Positions 48,697 through 61,675 of a DNA stretch of 64,000 nt are shown piece by piece. Made by a program: the position numbers and the translations under genes. The stretch is from Pisaster brevispinus. Taxonomy: Eukaryota; Echinodermata; Asteroidea; Forcipulatida; Asteriidae. Position 1 is the first letter of the stretch; each line of letters begins with the position of its first letter. A model generated the notes under the pieces. The model ran no database searches and was not told the origin of the DNA. It saw only the letters and a list, made by a program, of their open reading frames with translations. The stretch covers positions 3,080,001 to 3,144,000 of the forward strand of contig JAMKCF010000007.1 of the NCBI GenBank assembly GCA_023634235.1. Direction: 5' to 3'.

Positions 48697-50390
48697 TGTT
48701 GGTGAAGAAAGCTTAGTTTTGTCGGACTTATTTACATTCTCCATGGTCTTTAATTTCTTCGTTTATTATTTTTTTTTCCTTCCTTCTCTGTAGTTTAAAG
48801 GCGAAACGCCTAAAACACTACAAGTGTAAGTTATTATTAAAATCCAGAGACACAAGAGCTTACAAGAAAATATATGTCTGATCTCATTTATTTTGTGTTT
48901 TGGTAGCGTTTTTGTTTACAGCGCTAATTGTACAAAAGATATGAAAAAAGAAAAAAAAAGACAAAAAAGAAAATTCACCACAATGTCGTACTATCATTGT
49001 TATTATATGAATTGTCATGCTTATGTTTTCATCCATAAAAGTTAATTTGTTTTTTTTTTCTTCTCATTTTGGCTTTTTTTTTTTAACAGGGTATTATGAA
49101 CTTATTTTATGTTTAGCACTTTAATTAAGGAAATGGTGTTATCTAAAATGCAGACTTGGGAAAGAAAGCAAGAACGTTGACATCCACAAAGGCCTGTGGA
49201 TTGTTTGTTCATTTTTGTTAAATTCCTTCCTTGTAGATCAATCAAGGACGCCCAAGTAAAACTAAATTGATGTACAATATTACATATTTCTATATGTATG
49301 TTTTAAATAATGCATGAAAACATTCGTAACATTCAAAGACAATCGAGGTTACATGAGGACTTTGCTGAACTAAACAATCCATGTTGCCGTGCAGTTATAC
49401 TGGCAGTGGATTTTGCTATTAAATTGTTTAATTATGAAAACTTGATATGTTCGGTTAACAACTTGTTTCCAAGTAATAAAGTGGTGACAATAATGTCAGC
49501 TTATTTCCGTTGTTTTTTTTTTTTTTTTTTTTTTTTTTTCACTAACTTGCGGCTTGTAAGATTTATTGACGTTAATTGATTAAACAAATTTAAACCGTTT
49601 TTCCCTCGCGGTGGTTTTTGATGAGTGTAGAATATGCAGTGACCTAACAACCCTTATCTAAGAAAGATGCTTTGAATTGAAGCCGCAGTGATGAAATCAA
49701 TGAGTACATTAATTTCCTCAAATGTGAAGCGTTAACGCATTTAGGGTTAATGAGTCAGGTGAAAATTGGTATCCGCCAACTGGTCAGGGTTGGGGTTAGC
49801 GTTAGTGGAAACGGGGACCTTGAGTATGACTTTTCTTCTTGCCATGATAAACGATCAGGTTTTCCTATTTTCTTGTACAATGTTTCCTAAAAGTCAGACG
49901 CCGACAGAATGGGCATCTGTGGTAGGCACAGTGGTGTTAGTCCCTCGTTACAGATCCCGTCCATCTTATATCTCAATGTACACTAATTTTGTGTAAACAC
50001 CATCAAAGGAGCTTTCAGTATTTGTCAGAATTTCCGTGGGGTGTTTAACCTTGGAAGGAGGTTGAGGGGGTTTGATAATATTGATTTGTGTACAGGCAGT
50101 AAATAATGCAGTGACAAAGCAAGATAGAGGTTTTCCCGGCCAATTTCAGCAAGAAATAAATCAATTTAATTTACGCGCAATCAAATTCACACATATCCCC
50201 CAATCCTCTCAAACTAGGGTTTCTTTTTAGCTATCAATGCATTCAATTTCTTTTTCGCGCACACATGATTTCGTTTTTCTCATTCAGATTCGTTTTAGTC
50301 ATTCTACTTCATTTATAGGCATCCAAGACTACACTTTGGCCATTATTAAGTTGATTTTCTACTACCTATTTACAATGGATGTATTCAAAA
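48697..50390. other. 5' flank of the 46664-48517 gene and further flank blocks
   Basis: 48700-49330 matches 60480-60900, 11820-12260 and 2440-3050. A T run of about 30 bases lies near 49511-49540. A GGTTGAGGGGG block recurs near 50063. No gene. Confidence 0.45.
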
Positions 50391-50400
50391 CAGTGTTGTA

Positions 50401-50480
50401 TGACTCGAGTCTAGGACTCGGACTCGGACTCGACTATCGTGACTCGGACTTGTCCCCGAGGACTCGTGACTTGCGAGTCA
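50401..50480. repeat. GACTCG array, left
   Basis: Several GACTCG units, with ATGACTCGAG at the left edge and GACTTGCGAGTCACG at the right. Confidence 0.7.
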
Positions 50481-51027
50481 CGTATTTTCACAAACAATAT
50501 CTTTTTTTCAAAATTAAGAACGATTCCGATGATCCGATTGTCATTCCCGGAGTGCACATGGATGGATGAATATTAACGTCTTAGCACAAGAAGTACACTG
50601 TAGTATGGTGTTGCGAGTATTAGTGTTCGTGATTATTGTAGTAGTATTGTGTAGTAGATGGCACTGTACAAACAGCGCGTGTATGTTCGATTCGTATGTT
50701 CAATACGCACAATAACACTGAGATGCACGACACCAATATTAATGCTGGTTACCTGTCAACGTTAACACCATAGCCACTGCTTGCGTGAAGCAATTGTGCA
50801 TATTACCAGGGAAATGGCATGTCTGGTACCTGTAAAACACTGCTTGCATTATTGCACTGTGATGGCTGTGTGTTATTTGCACCAGTTTCCACACATGGTC
50901 AACACGCACACGCGAAACTTGGTCAGGAAACTTTTTAAATCATGGCATCCGCCGTTCCGCCCCGTATCGTTTTTATTGACAATTACCAAAGGTGTCCAGT
51001 GTCTTTAAGGATTAAGTTTTTAAGAAT

Positions 51028-51228
51028 TTAAGGATTTAAAATGATTTTTTTCTCTTCAAAATAACCAATTATATACTGATTTATTTATTTCAGAAAGGTA
51101 GGTAGCCAACAAGGTTTATGGTTTAGAAAAAGTTTCTTTAAATTTGTTGGCTATTAACCTTTCTGAAATAAATAAATCAGTACATAATTGGTTATTTTGA
51201 AGAAAAAAAAAACATTTTAAATCCTTAA
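51028..51228. repeat. Foldback: about 85-bp inverted repeat with a loop of about 30 bases
   Basis: The left arm from 51028 (TTAAGGATTTAAAATG) is the reverse complement of the right arm ending at 51228 (CATTTTAAATCCTTAA). The arms also share AATAACCAATTATATACTGA-like sequence and AATAAATAAATCAG. Few mismatches are visible. Confidence 0.8.
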
Positions 51229-51375
51229 AAGATATTCTGGATAAGGGGCAAGGAGTTAAACCTCAAATAAAATTGTAATTGCAGGTACAGAACTTTGTTT
51301 AAATTAAATGTGTTTTATTTTGTCAATTCCAATGCTTATTTTACAACATTTGGTTTGCCATCAATATTTAAACAA

Positions 51376-51545
51376 GTGACTCGTGACTCGGACTCGGACT
51401 CGGACCAAGTGACTCGTGACTCGGACTCGGACTCGGACCAAGTGACTCGGACTCGGACTCGGACCAAGTGACTCGGGACTCGGACTCGGACTCGGACCTA
51501 ATGACTCGTGACTCGGACTCGGACTCGACACAGGTGACTCGACTA
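51376..51545. repeat. GACTCG hexamer-based tandem array, right
   Basis: Higher-order units of AAGTGACTCGTGACTCGGAC and GGACTCGGACC, repeated about five times. The open minus-strand frame of Ser-Glu repeats here is a by-product. Confidence 0.8.
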
Positions 51546-52559
51546 CAAAACTGATTCAAAATAAGACTCACCGAAGCGAACGTGATTTTGTTGCTAGTTT
51601 GCGTTTCCTTTTTCGTTTATGGGCAACGAATTTAAACTTATGTGCATTCAAATTAAACATGAGTTATGGCTTTACGAGTAAGCTGGAAATTATAGCTCCT
51701 TTACTGGCACATGAATTGTCCTTTGTAAAAGGTGTTTCCTTGTATTTTATTTTTCTTAATTGAACATTATTGTTCCTTTTGCGTTGTTACCCTAAACGTT
51801 AAAGCCTGTACCCGATAACTTTGAAATGAAAACTAAATATTTTGCTATAGCCTTGAAAGTTTTGTTTCTGTTTTTTTATGTTGTTGTCTTTGTTTCTGCT
51901 AATGTCCGGACCATGACAAATTAGAAGTTAACAAATGTTTTAAAGGAAACAGAAAACTTCAAATTATAAGGAGTCGTTATGAAATTTAAAAACAAATTAA
52001 TCTTGTTCTTTTTCTATGGTTTGTCTGGTAGCGAATAATGGAGCTAATCTTTCCTCTGTTTCAGTTGTAGAAGAGATTTTTCATCCAGTAATCGCTCAAG
52101 CTCATCTCGCATTTCCTAATCTACCTTGGTGTTGTGTGCTCCCCCAGTCGGCAACTTTTCGTGACGACCGCTACGCAAATATGTTGACAATATTGACTGA
52201 GTGTCTGCTAATTGTAGGTAGTCAGCCTGGTTATTCTCGAATGCTTCAATCAGTCTCTCCCTATCTACATTATTCTACAAAATATTTGCTCATTAATGAA
52301 ATTGAATTGTTGACCAGCTCTTGCTGCTTGCTTTTACGAAATTGAGTGAGACTTGCAGCATAATGAAATTGAATGACCTTATTTGACTAGTGAATGCTAA
52401 ACTGGTGAAATTGAATAACTCCTTTCGACTGTTGAATGCTGATTCAACGGAGCAACGTTTTCAAACGAAATTGAATGAGCCAGCAGTTAAAATGAACATA
52501 TTTTTGTTGAAATTTGCCGGGAAAACCTATATTAGTCGAATATTTGAGCTCGAGGAAGA

Positions 52560-53480
52560 AAGTTATCTTGAAAAATTATAATGTCAGCTGTATCTTTAAA
52601 ATGTTTAGAACTTTGGACAACCCCTAAGTCATCGTCATACAAAAAATAAATACAAATATCGGACTATAAAAGTGACCGTTTAATTCGCCATATTTTTGAC
52701 CACATGAGGGCGTATTTGGATAAATTTCACATGATGAAAAACAAGTAAACAAACAGAGTTTTTTCACTTTTGTATCGCTATTTTTTTTTGTATTTCTTCA
52801 TTGGTGCAATAAAACTATAAACAGGCAATTATAATAAGCTAAAACTGCTATTGTGATGCAAGACATTCCCTGATGACAGCCCCCTTATGCGGTCCAAAAT
52901 ATGGTCAATTAAACTAAGTATTGCTTCAACATAAGTAAAGTGCTTCAAGTTCGAAAGGTGACCGGACATTCAATAAAAACCTATATATTTATACACTTTG
53001 GTTCTACAATGCGTCGTTTACCATAGATAATGGCATATGAGGCTCTACCCTTTTCTCCAGCCAAACAAAGTAATGTTTGTCCTGGTAAAAGAAGGTCGTT
53101 AGCAATTGCATGACTCCCAACGTAAACATGCAATAAATGTGCTACATTTCTGATGCTAAAATAACCCAAAACATATGTTTTCTCATTCCAACGCAAATTT
53201 AATTCCTCCCATTGAATGGCTGAAAACTGATAAAACCCACCCTGCTCAGTTTTTTTGCGAAACACATTTTTGCACATTAAATGCTCACGCACTTTTTCAA
53301 CAAAAAGCTTTCGTTACGTCCTTCTTCCGGACATACGAAAATAATGCAGTTGCCATGACAAGAACTCGATTTGGGTTAAACGATGTGATGTTTGATCACT
53401 TTCAAATAATATATTCATCACGTGAAACTTTAACTCAGAATATTTTAATTGTGTCATCACAAAGATAACCATTCACATAC
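52560..53480. repeat. 3' flank relic of a lost tail B receptor, inside the duplication
   Basis: GAACTTTGGACAACCCC, TGGCTGAAAACTGATAAAAC and GTGTCATCACAAAGATAACC match the flank at 4190-5053 and 16680-17190. It is repeated at 55757-56677. Confidence 0.5.
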
Positions 53481-53632
53481 AAATCTTTACAAATGCTTCT
53501 TTCCACCGTTGATATTTTGTGTTTTTATTACGATTGGCCTACGTCTCCACTTTGAAGTTAGCAATACAAAGATAGTACAGCAAATATTTTGTTTTGTTTT
53601 AAAATTTCAAGATTTGAAAAAGTTTCCTCTTA

Positions 53633-53890
53633 ACCCAAGTCACACGGCCCACAAGCTCGACCCAACCCACCCCACACAAACCCCGTTATTACCCTCACGG
53701 TTTTGCTTCACGTCGTGCATACCTTGGAGGATCTAAGCAGTCTCGATTAAATCTTTCAAACCCAACACCTTGAGCTACCCTCCCCCACAAACTATCAAAA
53801 CATCATCCCACCATCATCCACCACCACCCACCACCACCCACCACCGCCCACCACCACCTGAACCAACCTCACCAGAAAGCACCACGTCAT
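53633..53890 (+). repeat. CCA-rich interspersed repeat, copy 6
   Basis: Ends in CCACCACC runs; the complementary strand is G-rich. An exact second copy is at 56830-57087. Confidence 0.6.
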
Positions 53891-54857
53891 ATATTCTTGA
53901 AATACATTTAATAGAACATGAACGACACGAAGAAAAAGGTTGATAATTAAGAAGCATTGATGTACATGTTTACAGTTAATCTTGAAACTTATCTTATACT
54001 TGATCTCGATGTTCAAAGGTTGTCATTTTCATCTTCAAAATTACAAGATTACATTATTTTAATAGAACACTTTATACAAGACAAACTACTGACATTTATT
54101 GTTCTCTTAATCTTGCATTAATAAAACCGCTTAACACAATTCTGTTCTGCTTATGTTTTCTGCTTAGTATTTTATTACGTGTTTGTTCATTTCATTTCAT
54201 TTTGCTTGTATTATGTATATATTGTTAAGTTACATTGTTATTGATGGAAATTCGAAAATTAAGGAATGAAATTTGTGTGGGCGAGGTAAAGCCTTCGTTC
54301 CAGAACTAAAGTGAGACCCTGATAAAGAGAACCGCCATTTTAAGACTTATCAAATACCAAGTTTTCACGTGTGGCCGTCTCAGTACGCCAATGCAGACGA
54401 CCAATAATACTGGCATTCTGCTACTGTCAAAATGGCCATGCATTGTTAGTATATTGGAGTGTTTTATTGTAGTATTATTGTGTGTTTTTCCTAGATCATT
54501 AAATCCATTTTAGTCAATCAAAAATTTGTACTGATTTCAAGACGACTTTGTTTTTGGTTTTGTTCTTAGAAAGTTTGTTACACTACTTTGATTAACGAAA
54601 GACATTTTCCCTGTTTACAAATTTTGATTCAAAAACAGGTTTTGTTCATTATTTTTTTTCAAATCATATGAGGACAGCCCATTTATTCTGAAGAAAATGT
54701 ACTAATGTCAGGCAAACACGAATGTATAATTTCGAACAAACACTATGCAAGCCGGCGCAAGTCGATGTGCATTTTACACCGACATGTTTTCAACACGTTG
54801 AAAGTCAAAGGATGAATTAAAACCAACTAACGGTGATTTATTGTAATTACAAATGCA

Positions 54858-55095
54858 CTACACTCTAAAATCAACGGGTCAGAACTGACTCGGATTCAGG
54901 TCCCAGAGGGCCTGACTCATTTCTGGGTCAAGTTGACCTGGTCATTTGTGTAAAAATATTATATTTTATTTCGAATTTTGCGTTTATTTGACCCAAGTCC
55001 ATTTTGAATCAGGGTCCGGTTCATCTTGACCTTGAAAATGGTCAAATTCTGACCTGAAATCCGGGTCAATTTTGACCTGTAGTTTTCATAGTCTA
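54858..55095. repeat. GGGTC-rich MITE-like repeat in duplication copy 1
   Basis: Starts CTACACTCTAAAATCAACGG and ends GACCTGTAGTTTTCATAG. Confidence 0.6.
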
Positions 55096-56829
55096 ATCAC
55101 CTCTGTTGGGTGACAAATTAGAAGTTAACAAATGTTTTAAAGGAAACAGAAAACTTCAAATTATAAGGAGTCGTTATGAAATTTAAAAACAAATTAATCT
55201 TGTTCTTTTTCTATGGTTTGTCTGGTAGCGAATAATGGAGCTAATCTTTCCTCTGTTTCAGTTGTAGAAGAGATTTTTCATCCAGTAATCGCTCAAGCTC
55301 ATCTCGCATTTCCTAATCTACCTTGGTGTTGTGTGCTCCCCCAGTCGGCAACTTTTCGTGACGACCGCTACGCAAATATGTTGACAATATTGACTGAGTG
55401 TCTGCTAATTGTAGGTAGTCAGCCTGGTTATTCTCGAATGCTTCAATCAGTCTCTCCCTATCTACATTATTCTACAAAATATTTGCTCATTAATGAAATT
55501 GAATTGTTGACCAGCTCTTGCTGCTTGCTTTTACGAAATTGAGTGAGACTTGCAGCATAATGAAATTGAATGACCTTATTTGACTAGTGAATGCTAAACT
55601 GGTGAAATTGAATAACTCCTTTCGACTGTTGAATGCTGATTCAACGGAGCAACGTTTTCAAACGAAATTGAATGAGCCAGCAGTTAAAATGAACATATTT
55701 TTGTTGAAATTTGCCGGGAAAACCTATATTAGTCGAATATTTGAGCTCGAGGAAGAAAGTTATCTTGAAAAATTATAATGTCAGCTGTATCTTTAAAATG
55801 TTTAGAACTTTGGACAACCCCTAAGTCATCGTCATACAAAAAATAAATACAAATATCGGACTATAAAAGTGACCGTTTAATTCGCCATATTTTTGACCAC
55901 ATGAGGGCGTATTTGGATAAATTTCACATGATGAAAAACAAGTAAACAAACAGAGTTTTTTCACTTTTGTATCGCTATTTTTTTTTGTATTTCTTCATTG
56001 GTGCAATAAAACTATAAACAGGCAATTATAATAAGCTAAAACTGCTATTGTGATGCAAGACATTCCCTGATGACAGCCCCCTTATGCGGTCCAAAATATG
56101 GTCAATTAAACTAAGTATTGCTTCAACATAAGTAAAGTGCTTCAAGTTCGAAAGGTGACCGGACATTCAATAAAAACCTATATATTTATACACTTTGGTT
56201 CTACAATGCGTCGTTTACCATAGATAATGGCATATGAGGCTCTACCCTTTTCTCCAGCCAAACAAAGTAATGTTTGTCCTGGTAAAAGAAGGTCGTTAGC
56301 AATTGCATGACTCCCAACGTAAACATGCAATAAATGTGCTACATTTCTGATGCTAAAATAACCCAAAACATATGTTTTCTCATTCCAACGCAAATTTAAT
56401 TCCTCCCATTGAATGGCTGAAAACTGATAAAACCCACCCTGCTCAGTTTTTTTGCGAAACACATTTTTGCACATTAAATGCTCACGCACTTTTTCAACAA
56501 AAAGCTTTCGTTACGTCCTTCTTCCGGACATACGAAAATAATGCAGTTGCCATGACAAGAACTCGATTTGGGTTAAACGATGTGATGTTTGATCACTTTC
56601 AAATAATATATTCATCACGTGAAACTTTAACTCAGAATATTTTAATTGTGTCATCACAAAGATAACCATTCACATACAAATCTTTACAAATGCTTCTTTC
56701 CACCGTTGATATTTTGTGTTTTTATTACGATTGGCCTACGTCTCCACTTTGAAGTTAGCAATACAAAGATAGTACAGCAAATATTTTGTTTTGTTTTAAA
56801 ATTTCAAGATTTGAAAAAGTTTCCTCTTA

Positions 56830-57087
56830 ACCCAAGTCACACGGCCCACAAGCTCGACCCAACCCACCCCACACAAACCCCGTTATTACCCTCACGGTTT
56901 TGCTTCACGTCGTGCATACCTTGGAGGATCTAAGCAGTCTCGATTAAATCTTTCAAACCCAACACCTTGAGCTACCCTCCCCCACAAACTATCAAAACAT
57001 CATCCCACCATCATCCACCACCACCCACCACCACCCACCACCGCCCACCACCACCTGAACCAACCTCACCAGAAAGCACCACGTCAT
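56830..57087 (+). repeat. CCA-rich interspersed repeat, copy 7
   Basis: The copy of 53633-53890 within the second half of the tandem duplication. Confidence 0.6.
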
Positions 57088-58054
57088 ATATTCTTGAAAT
57101 ACATTTAATAGAACATGAACGACACGAAGAAAAAGGTTGATAATTAAGAAGCATTGATGTACATGTTTACAGTTAATCTTGAAACTTATCTTATACTTGA
57201 TCTCGATGTTCAAAGGTTGTCATTTTCATCTTCAAAATTACAAGATTACATTATTTTAATAGAACACTTTATACAAGACAAACTACTGACATTTATTGTT
57301 CTCTTAATCTTGCATTAATAAAACCGCTTAACACAATTCTGTTCTGCTTATGTTTTCTGCTTAGTATTTTATTACGTGTTTGTTCATTTCATTTCATTTT
57401 GCTTGTATTATGTATATATTGTTAAGTTACATTGTTATTGATGGAAATTCGAAAATTAAGGAATGAAATTTGTGTGGGCGAGGTAAAGCCTTCGTTCCAG
57501 AACTAAAGTGAGACCCTGATAAAGAGAACCGCCATTTTAAGACTTATCAAATACCAAGTTTTCACGTGTGGCCGTCTCAGTACGCCAATGCAGACGACCA
57601 ATAATACTGGCATTCTGCTACTGTCAAAATGGCCATGCATTGTTAGTATATTGGAGTGTTTTATTGTAGTATTATTGTGTGTTTTTCCTAGATCATTAAA
57701 TCCATTTTAGTCAATCAAAAATTTGTACTGATTTCAAGACGACTTTGTTTTTGGTTTTGTTCTTAGAAAGTTTGTTACACTACTTTGATTAACGAAAGAC
57801 ATTTTCCCTGTTTACAAATTTTGATTCAAAAACAGGTTTTGTTCATTATTTTTTTTCAAATCATATGAGGACAGCCCATTTATTCTGAAGAAAATGTACT
57901 AATGTCAGGCAAACACGAATGTATAATTTCGAACAAACACTATGCAAGCCGGCGCAAGTCGATGTGCATTTTACACCGACATGTTTTCAACACGTTGAAA
58001 GTCAAAGGATGAATTAAAACCAACTAACGGTGATTTATTGTAATTACAAATGCA

Positions 58055-58292
58055 CTACACTCTAAAATCAACGGGTCAGAACTGACTCGGATTCAGGTCC
58101 CAGAGGGCCTGACTCATTTCTGGGTCAAGTTGACCTGGTCATTTGTGTAAAAATATTATATTTTATTTCGAATTTTGCGTTTATTTGACCCAAGTCCATT
58201 TTGAATCAGGGTCCGGTTCATCTTGACCTTGAAAATGGTCAAATTCTGACCTGAAATCCGGGTCAATTTTGACCTGTAGTTTTCATAGTCTA
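58055..58292. repeat. GGGTC-rich MITE-like repeat in duplication copy 2
   Basis: Same sequence as 54858-55095, offset by 3,197. Confidence 0.6.
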
Positions 58293-58307
58293 ATCACCTC
58301 TGTTGGG

Positions 58308-59137
58308 AAAGTTTTAAACTGAACGTTCTTTGTTTGAATTGTCATTTTATTTTTATTTATTTTTTAAGATACAGCGAATGAACTTTAGCAATTATCATTT
58401 AAATAGCTTAATGTCCCTGTGAACAACTTTCTTGCCGTTTATATTTTAGATCCTTGTTTTGAGTTATTGAATAAATATATCAAACTAGTCATATTTAAGT
58501 CAATAAATTACGTAACATCCACGTGACCAACTAATGACTGATGGCACAATATCTTGAAACACTAATATTTATATCAATTGTGTCTTTCAGAAGACATTTA
58601 TGAAATGTAACCGAGTTTAATATGAAACACAGCATCAGAACAGAAAGTAATTCGTAAAGAAAAAAAGATGATTTGCAGTTGATGTGAGAGAAGTCCCAAT
58701 CGAAACAAACATGTTTTCAATCTGGAGGCTCACCAATTATAAAGTTCATGCACAAATTAACGTCGAAAAAAATTGTTTTATTTGAAACACTGTTTGCATC
58801 GAGAGAATAATATTTAAAGACTCACTGTTTTCCTTGATTAAATATTCCCCCCCAAAAATGCCCAACAGACGTTTAATTTGTGAATCGTCTTAAATGATTA
58901 GCAGCCACTTTGAAGAGTAATGTAAAATGTCAGATCGGTAACCATCGAAGGAAAACAATAAACGTTTAAGTTTTATTTTTTTTTTCATAAAAGACTATAT
59001 ATTTTATAAAAACGCCATCCTCGTTTTTAAACACTTTTTTTAAGTCGACGAAATATGGTTTGCGGACCTTAAAACTCACCAGGAACAGTTTATTCATACA
59101 AAAGTATCAAATATGGCGTCCATTTGACAAACACAGA
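58308..59137. repeat. 3' flank of the tail A pseudogene, homologous to 34841-35688
   Basis: CAATCTGGAGGCTCACCAAT against CAATCTGGAAGCTCGCCGAT, and ATGGCGTCCATTTGAC in both. The tail A module therefore moved or duplicated together with more than 1 kb of downstream DNA. Confidence 0.6.
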
Positions 59138-60301
59138 CTACTTGAATATCAGTTCTTGGTAGCTGGATGGTGCAGTTGTTTGTTGGCCGGTAGAAGTAGC
59201 TGGCCCGTGTAGTTGGGTTTCCATTTCCTCATACGCCTCTGCATCTTCATCTTGAGTTGTCTGAACTACCCGGGTTGAACTAAGATTAGCTTTGGATCGT
59301 CTTTTGTTAACAAGAATTATGTACATGAGTGATATGATGAAGAGACACATGAAGACAGCAGATACAGGCCATCCGACTAAGATGACTGTAGAGTATGTAC
59401 ATCCCGAAGAAGAGTTGTTACTGTCAGGATCAGAATCTTGCTTCTTGGTCGGTATAGGGGATGGGGTCTGGGGTGCAGATTGAGTTGACTGTTGGTTCAA
59501 CGAACTACTTTTAGTCAGTATTACAGAAGTGATCATTGTCGAGAGAGGTGTCGTAATGCCACCTGTATAAGATTCCATGGTTACACCATTCTGATGAACA
59601 AATAACAAGCCACTTATAGTCTTCCCAGTAATTGACATGGATACTCTGAACACCATACATTTCACTGCAGTACCGTTTTCTCTCATTGTCAATCTCAGCA
59701 TTGTCATTGTTGTACTGTTTTCACGAAATGCAGTTAAATGTTCTTCCGCCGTTAGTTTGTGCCAAGACTCATCGTGATTATTGTACTTTGATTTAATATA
59801 CCAAGTGTATTTCAGTTCGTACTCCATGGTTGGTCGCGTTTTGCAATGAAACGTTGCATTTTGACCCACGTATCTATCAATCTGGGACGGTATGACAGTA
59901 GTGTCTATCGGATAAACTACCAGTCTAGCTGCATTAGAATATTCGATTTCTACTCCAGGTTGTAATCTGTAACAGCTGTAATATCCCTCATCAATTGGTT
60001 GTAAATTGCGTATGTGAAAAGTCCATGTACAGCCACTTAACGTGATCGTGTACCTCTCTCTACCATTGGTGTTGGTGTACACCGTGGTCCAAGCAGATAT
60101 CACTTCAGTTGACTATTTTGTCATTCGACGTTTCCAATACATCTGACAAGAGCTCTTTGTTTGACACCATACATTCTTGACCGTACAGTTTAATGTCACA
60201 ATACTTCCTTTCAAGGCGAGGGTGTCAATTGGGTGAGTCTGGAAAAGTGTGGCCTCACCCAACCCACAGGTCGAAGTCATAACAAGAAAGAGCAGAAACA
60301 T
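59138..60301 (-). pseudogene. Two-Ig-domain receptor, ectodomain type II with short tail A, broken by one nonsense codon
   Basis: The frame runs from ATG at 60301 to the stop at 59138 (387 codons plus stop) and is intact except for TAG at 60113-60115, codon 63, where the intact paralogue has GAG. Upstream lie the signal peptide and first half of Ig-like domain 1; downstream lie the D-x-G-x-Y-x-C signature, Ig-like domain 2, a stalk with one SAPQTPSPIPTKKQD block, a transmembrane helix and tail A with YEEM and SSYQEL. The ectodomain closely matches the gene at 46664-48517, while the transmembrane segment, tail and more than 1 kb of 3' flank match the gene at 35689-36849. The TATA-like sequence upstream is degraded. 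It could be a fresh pseudogene, a null allele of a gene intact in other individuals, or a base error. Confidence 0.8.
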
Positions 60302-60910
60302 TGCAGCTGTTGATACGTGTAGAATGGGCGATGAAATAACAGCAAACTGCAGTCTACAAATTGATATAAAAAATAGATCATAACGAGTCACTCGTCAACA
60401 CTAAATTTGCAAATGCTGAAGACAATCAGCTTCATAAAAACCTCAAAACTGGAACTGATTTCCGTTAGAATGCAGTGTTGGTGAAGAAAGCTTGGTTTTG
60501 TCGGACTTGTTTATATTCTCTATGGTCTTCAATTTCTTCGTTTATTTCATTGTACTTCCTTATTTGTAGTGTAAAGGCGAAACGCATAAAAACATTAAAA
60601 GTGTAAAGAAATGATTTTTAAATTTCAGAGACACAAGAGCTTAGAAGAAAATAAATGTTTGGTGACATTTATTATGTGTTTGGTAGCGATATTGTACAGC
60701 GCTAATTGTACATCAGAGATGGGGGAAAAGATAAGACATCAGAAAATTCTCAACGTTGTCGTTCTATCATTGTTTATATACTGAAATGTCATGCTTTTAT
60801 TTTCATCAATAAAAGTTTTTAAACAATTCTCATTTTTCGCTTAGTTTTTCAACAGGGTGTTATGAACTTAATTTTTGAAGAGCACCTCAATAAAGGAAAT
60901 TATTTTATTT
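60302..60910. repeat. 5' flank of the 59138-60301 receptor copy
   Basis: Closely matches 48518-49110. Similarity fades after about 60910, which is the last receptor-array sequence I can recognise in the window. Confidence 0.55.
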
Positions 60911-61675
60911 AAAGTGCCTTTATAGTGACCTATTCCCATTTTAATCCAATTTCAAAATCTTGTGGCTGATATATCAAAGATAACATATAAGTACATGCTG
61001 TTTATTTTACGAATAAAAACAATCTGAAAAGGCCGAGGTCACGACTGTTGCTACATGACGTGTTAAACACGAAACCAAGGACTGACTGTCTAGCACCCAG
61101 ACTCACGCTGGCACCCCACTGAATGCGCTGTATGTGGTGACCGCACATCGGTCGCGAGAAAAATAACGTTCTTTATCACCGCAAATTGTTAAATTACAAC
61201 TCGTGAAAGATGTCCGACTCCAGTTAGAAATTGGGAATATATTTGCGTAGACTCAGATAGATTCAGTGATTTTTCTGGTAGCATTGGGTGAGGATAGTGA
61301 CTACGTTGAGCCCGACGATGAAGAGGTGACTCGCGGTGATTCAGATTCAAGCCACTGGCATGGCGAATACCGGCATGCGATTTTTTCCCGCCCACATCGC
61401 ACGCTGTTCCCCAAGGCCAGGGTCCTGTACCACCAGTACGTGTAATAACGCTTTCCTTAGTTTACCTTATTTAAAATATACGACCTCTGCAGAAACGGAC
61501 CAATCAGAACGCTTTTTCGTGGCCCCTTAGCTAGCGTGTGGTATGGAAAAAAATATCGCTACCGGCATGGCAAAGCCGCCTGTATACTGAACGGATCTTA
61601 CATCAGAACGAGCGACGACCGTCGATGACTAGGACGAAAACCAACGAAAGTTTAAAAAACACTGACTGGTAAATA
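60911..61675. other. Unassigned stretch beyond the receptor array
   Basis: Base composition is more balanced than in the array. No receptor-flank block, no convincing gene. A CCAAT string occurs near 61500. Confidence 0.35.

Larger units (their letters stand above)
51914..55110. repeat. Tandem duplication, copy 1 (3,197 bp)
   Basis: Begins TGACAAATTAGAAGTTAAC and ends CACCTCTGTTGGG. Every reading frame I compared is identical to copy 2 at an offset of 3,197. The unit contains a tail-B-type 3' flank relic (52560-53480), a CCA-rich repeat (53633-53890) and a GGGTC-rich repeat (54858-55095). It has no receptor coding sequence. Confidence 0.92.
55111..58307. repeat. Tandem duplication, copy 2 (3,197 bp)
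   Basis: Directly follows copy 1 with no spacer. It contains the CCA-rich repeat at 56830-57087 and the GGGTC-rich repeat at 58055-58292. The sequence beyond 58307 matches the flank after the related repeat at 34840, so copy 2 has the ancestral right border. An assembly artefact is possible. Confidence 0.92.

Noticed and set aside
51368..51571. A Ser-Glu repeat protein on the minus strand
   Set aside because: It is the translation of the GACTCG tandem array.
53175..53468. A plus-strand protein starting MFSHSNANLIPPIEWLKTDK, seen also at 4694 and 56372
   Set aside because: It lies in the duplicated 3' flank of tail B receptors. The copies diverge with frame breaks and the minus strand is equally open, so flank homology explains it.
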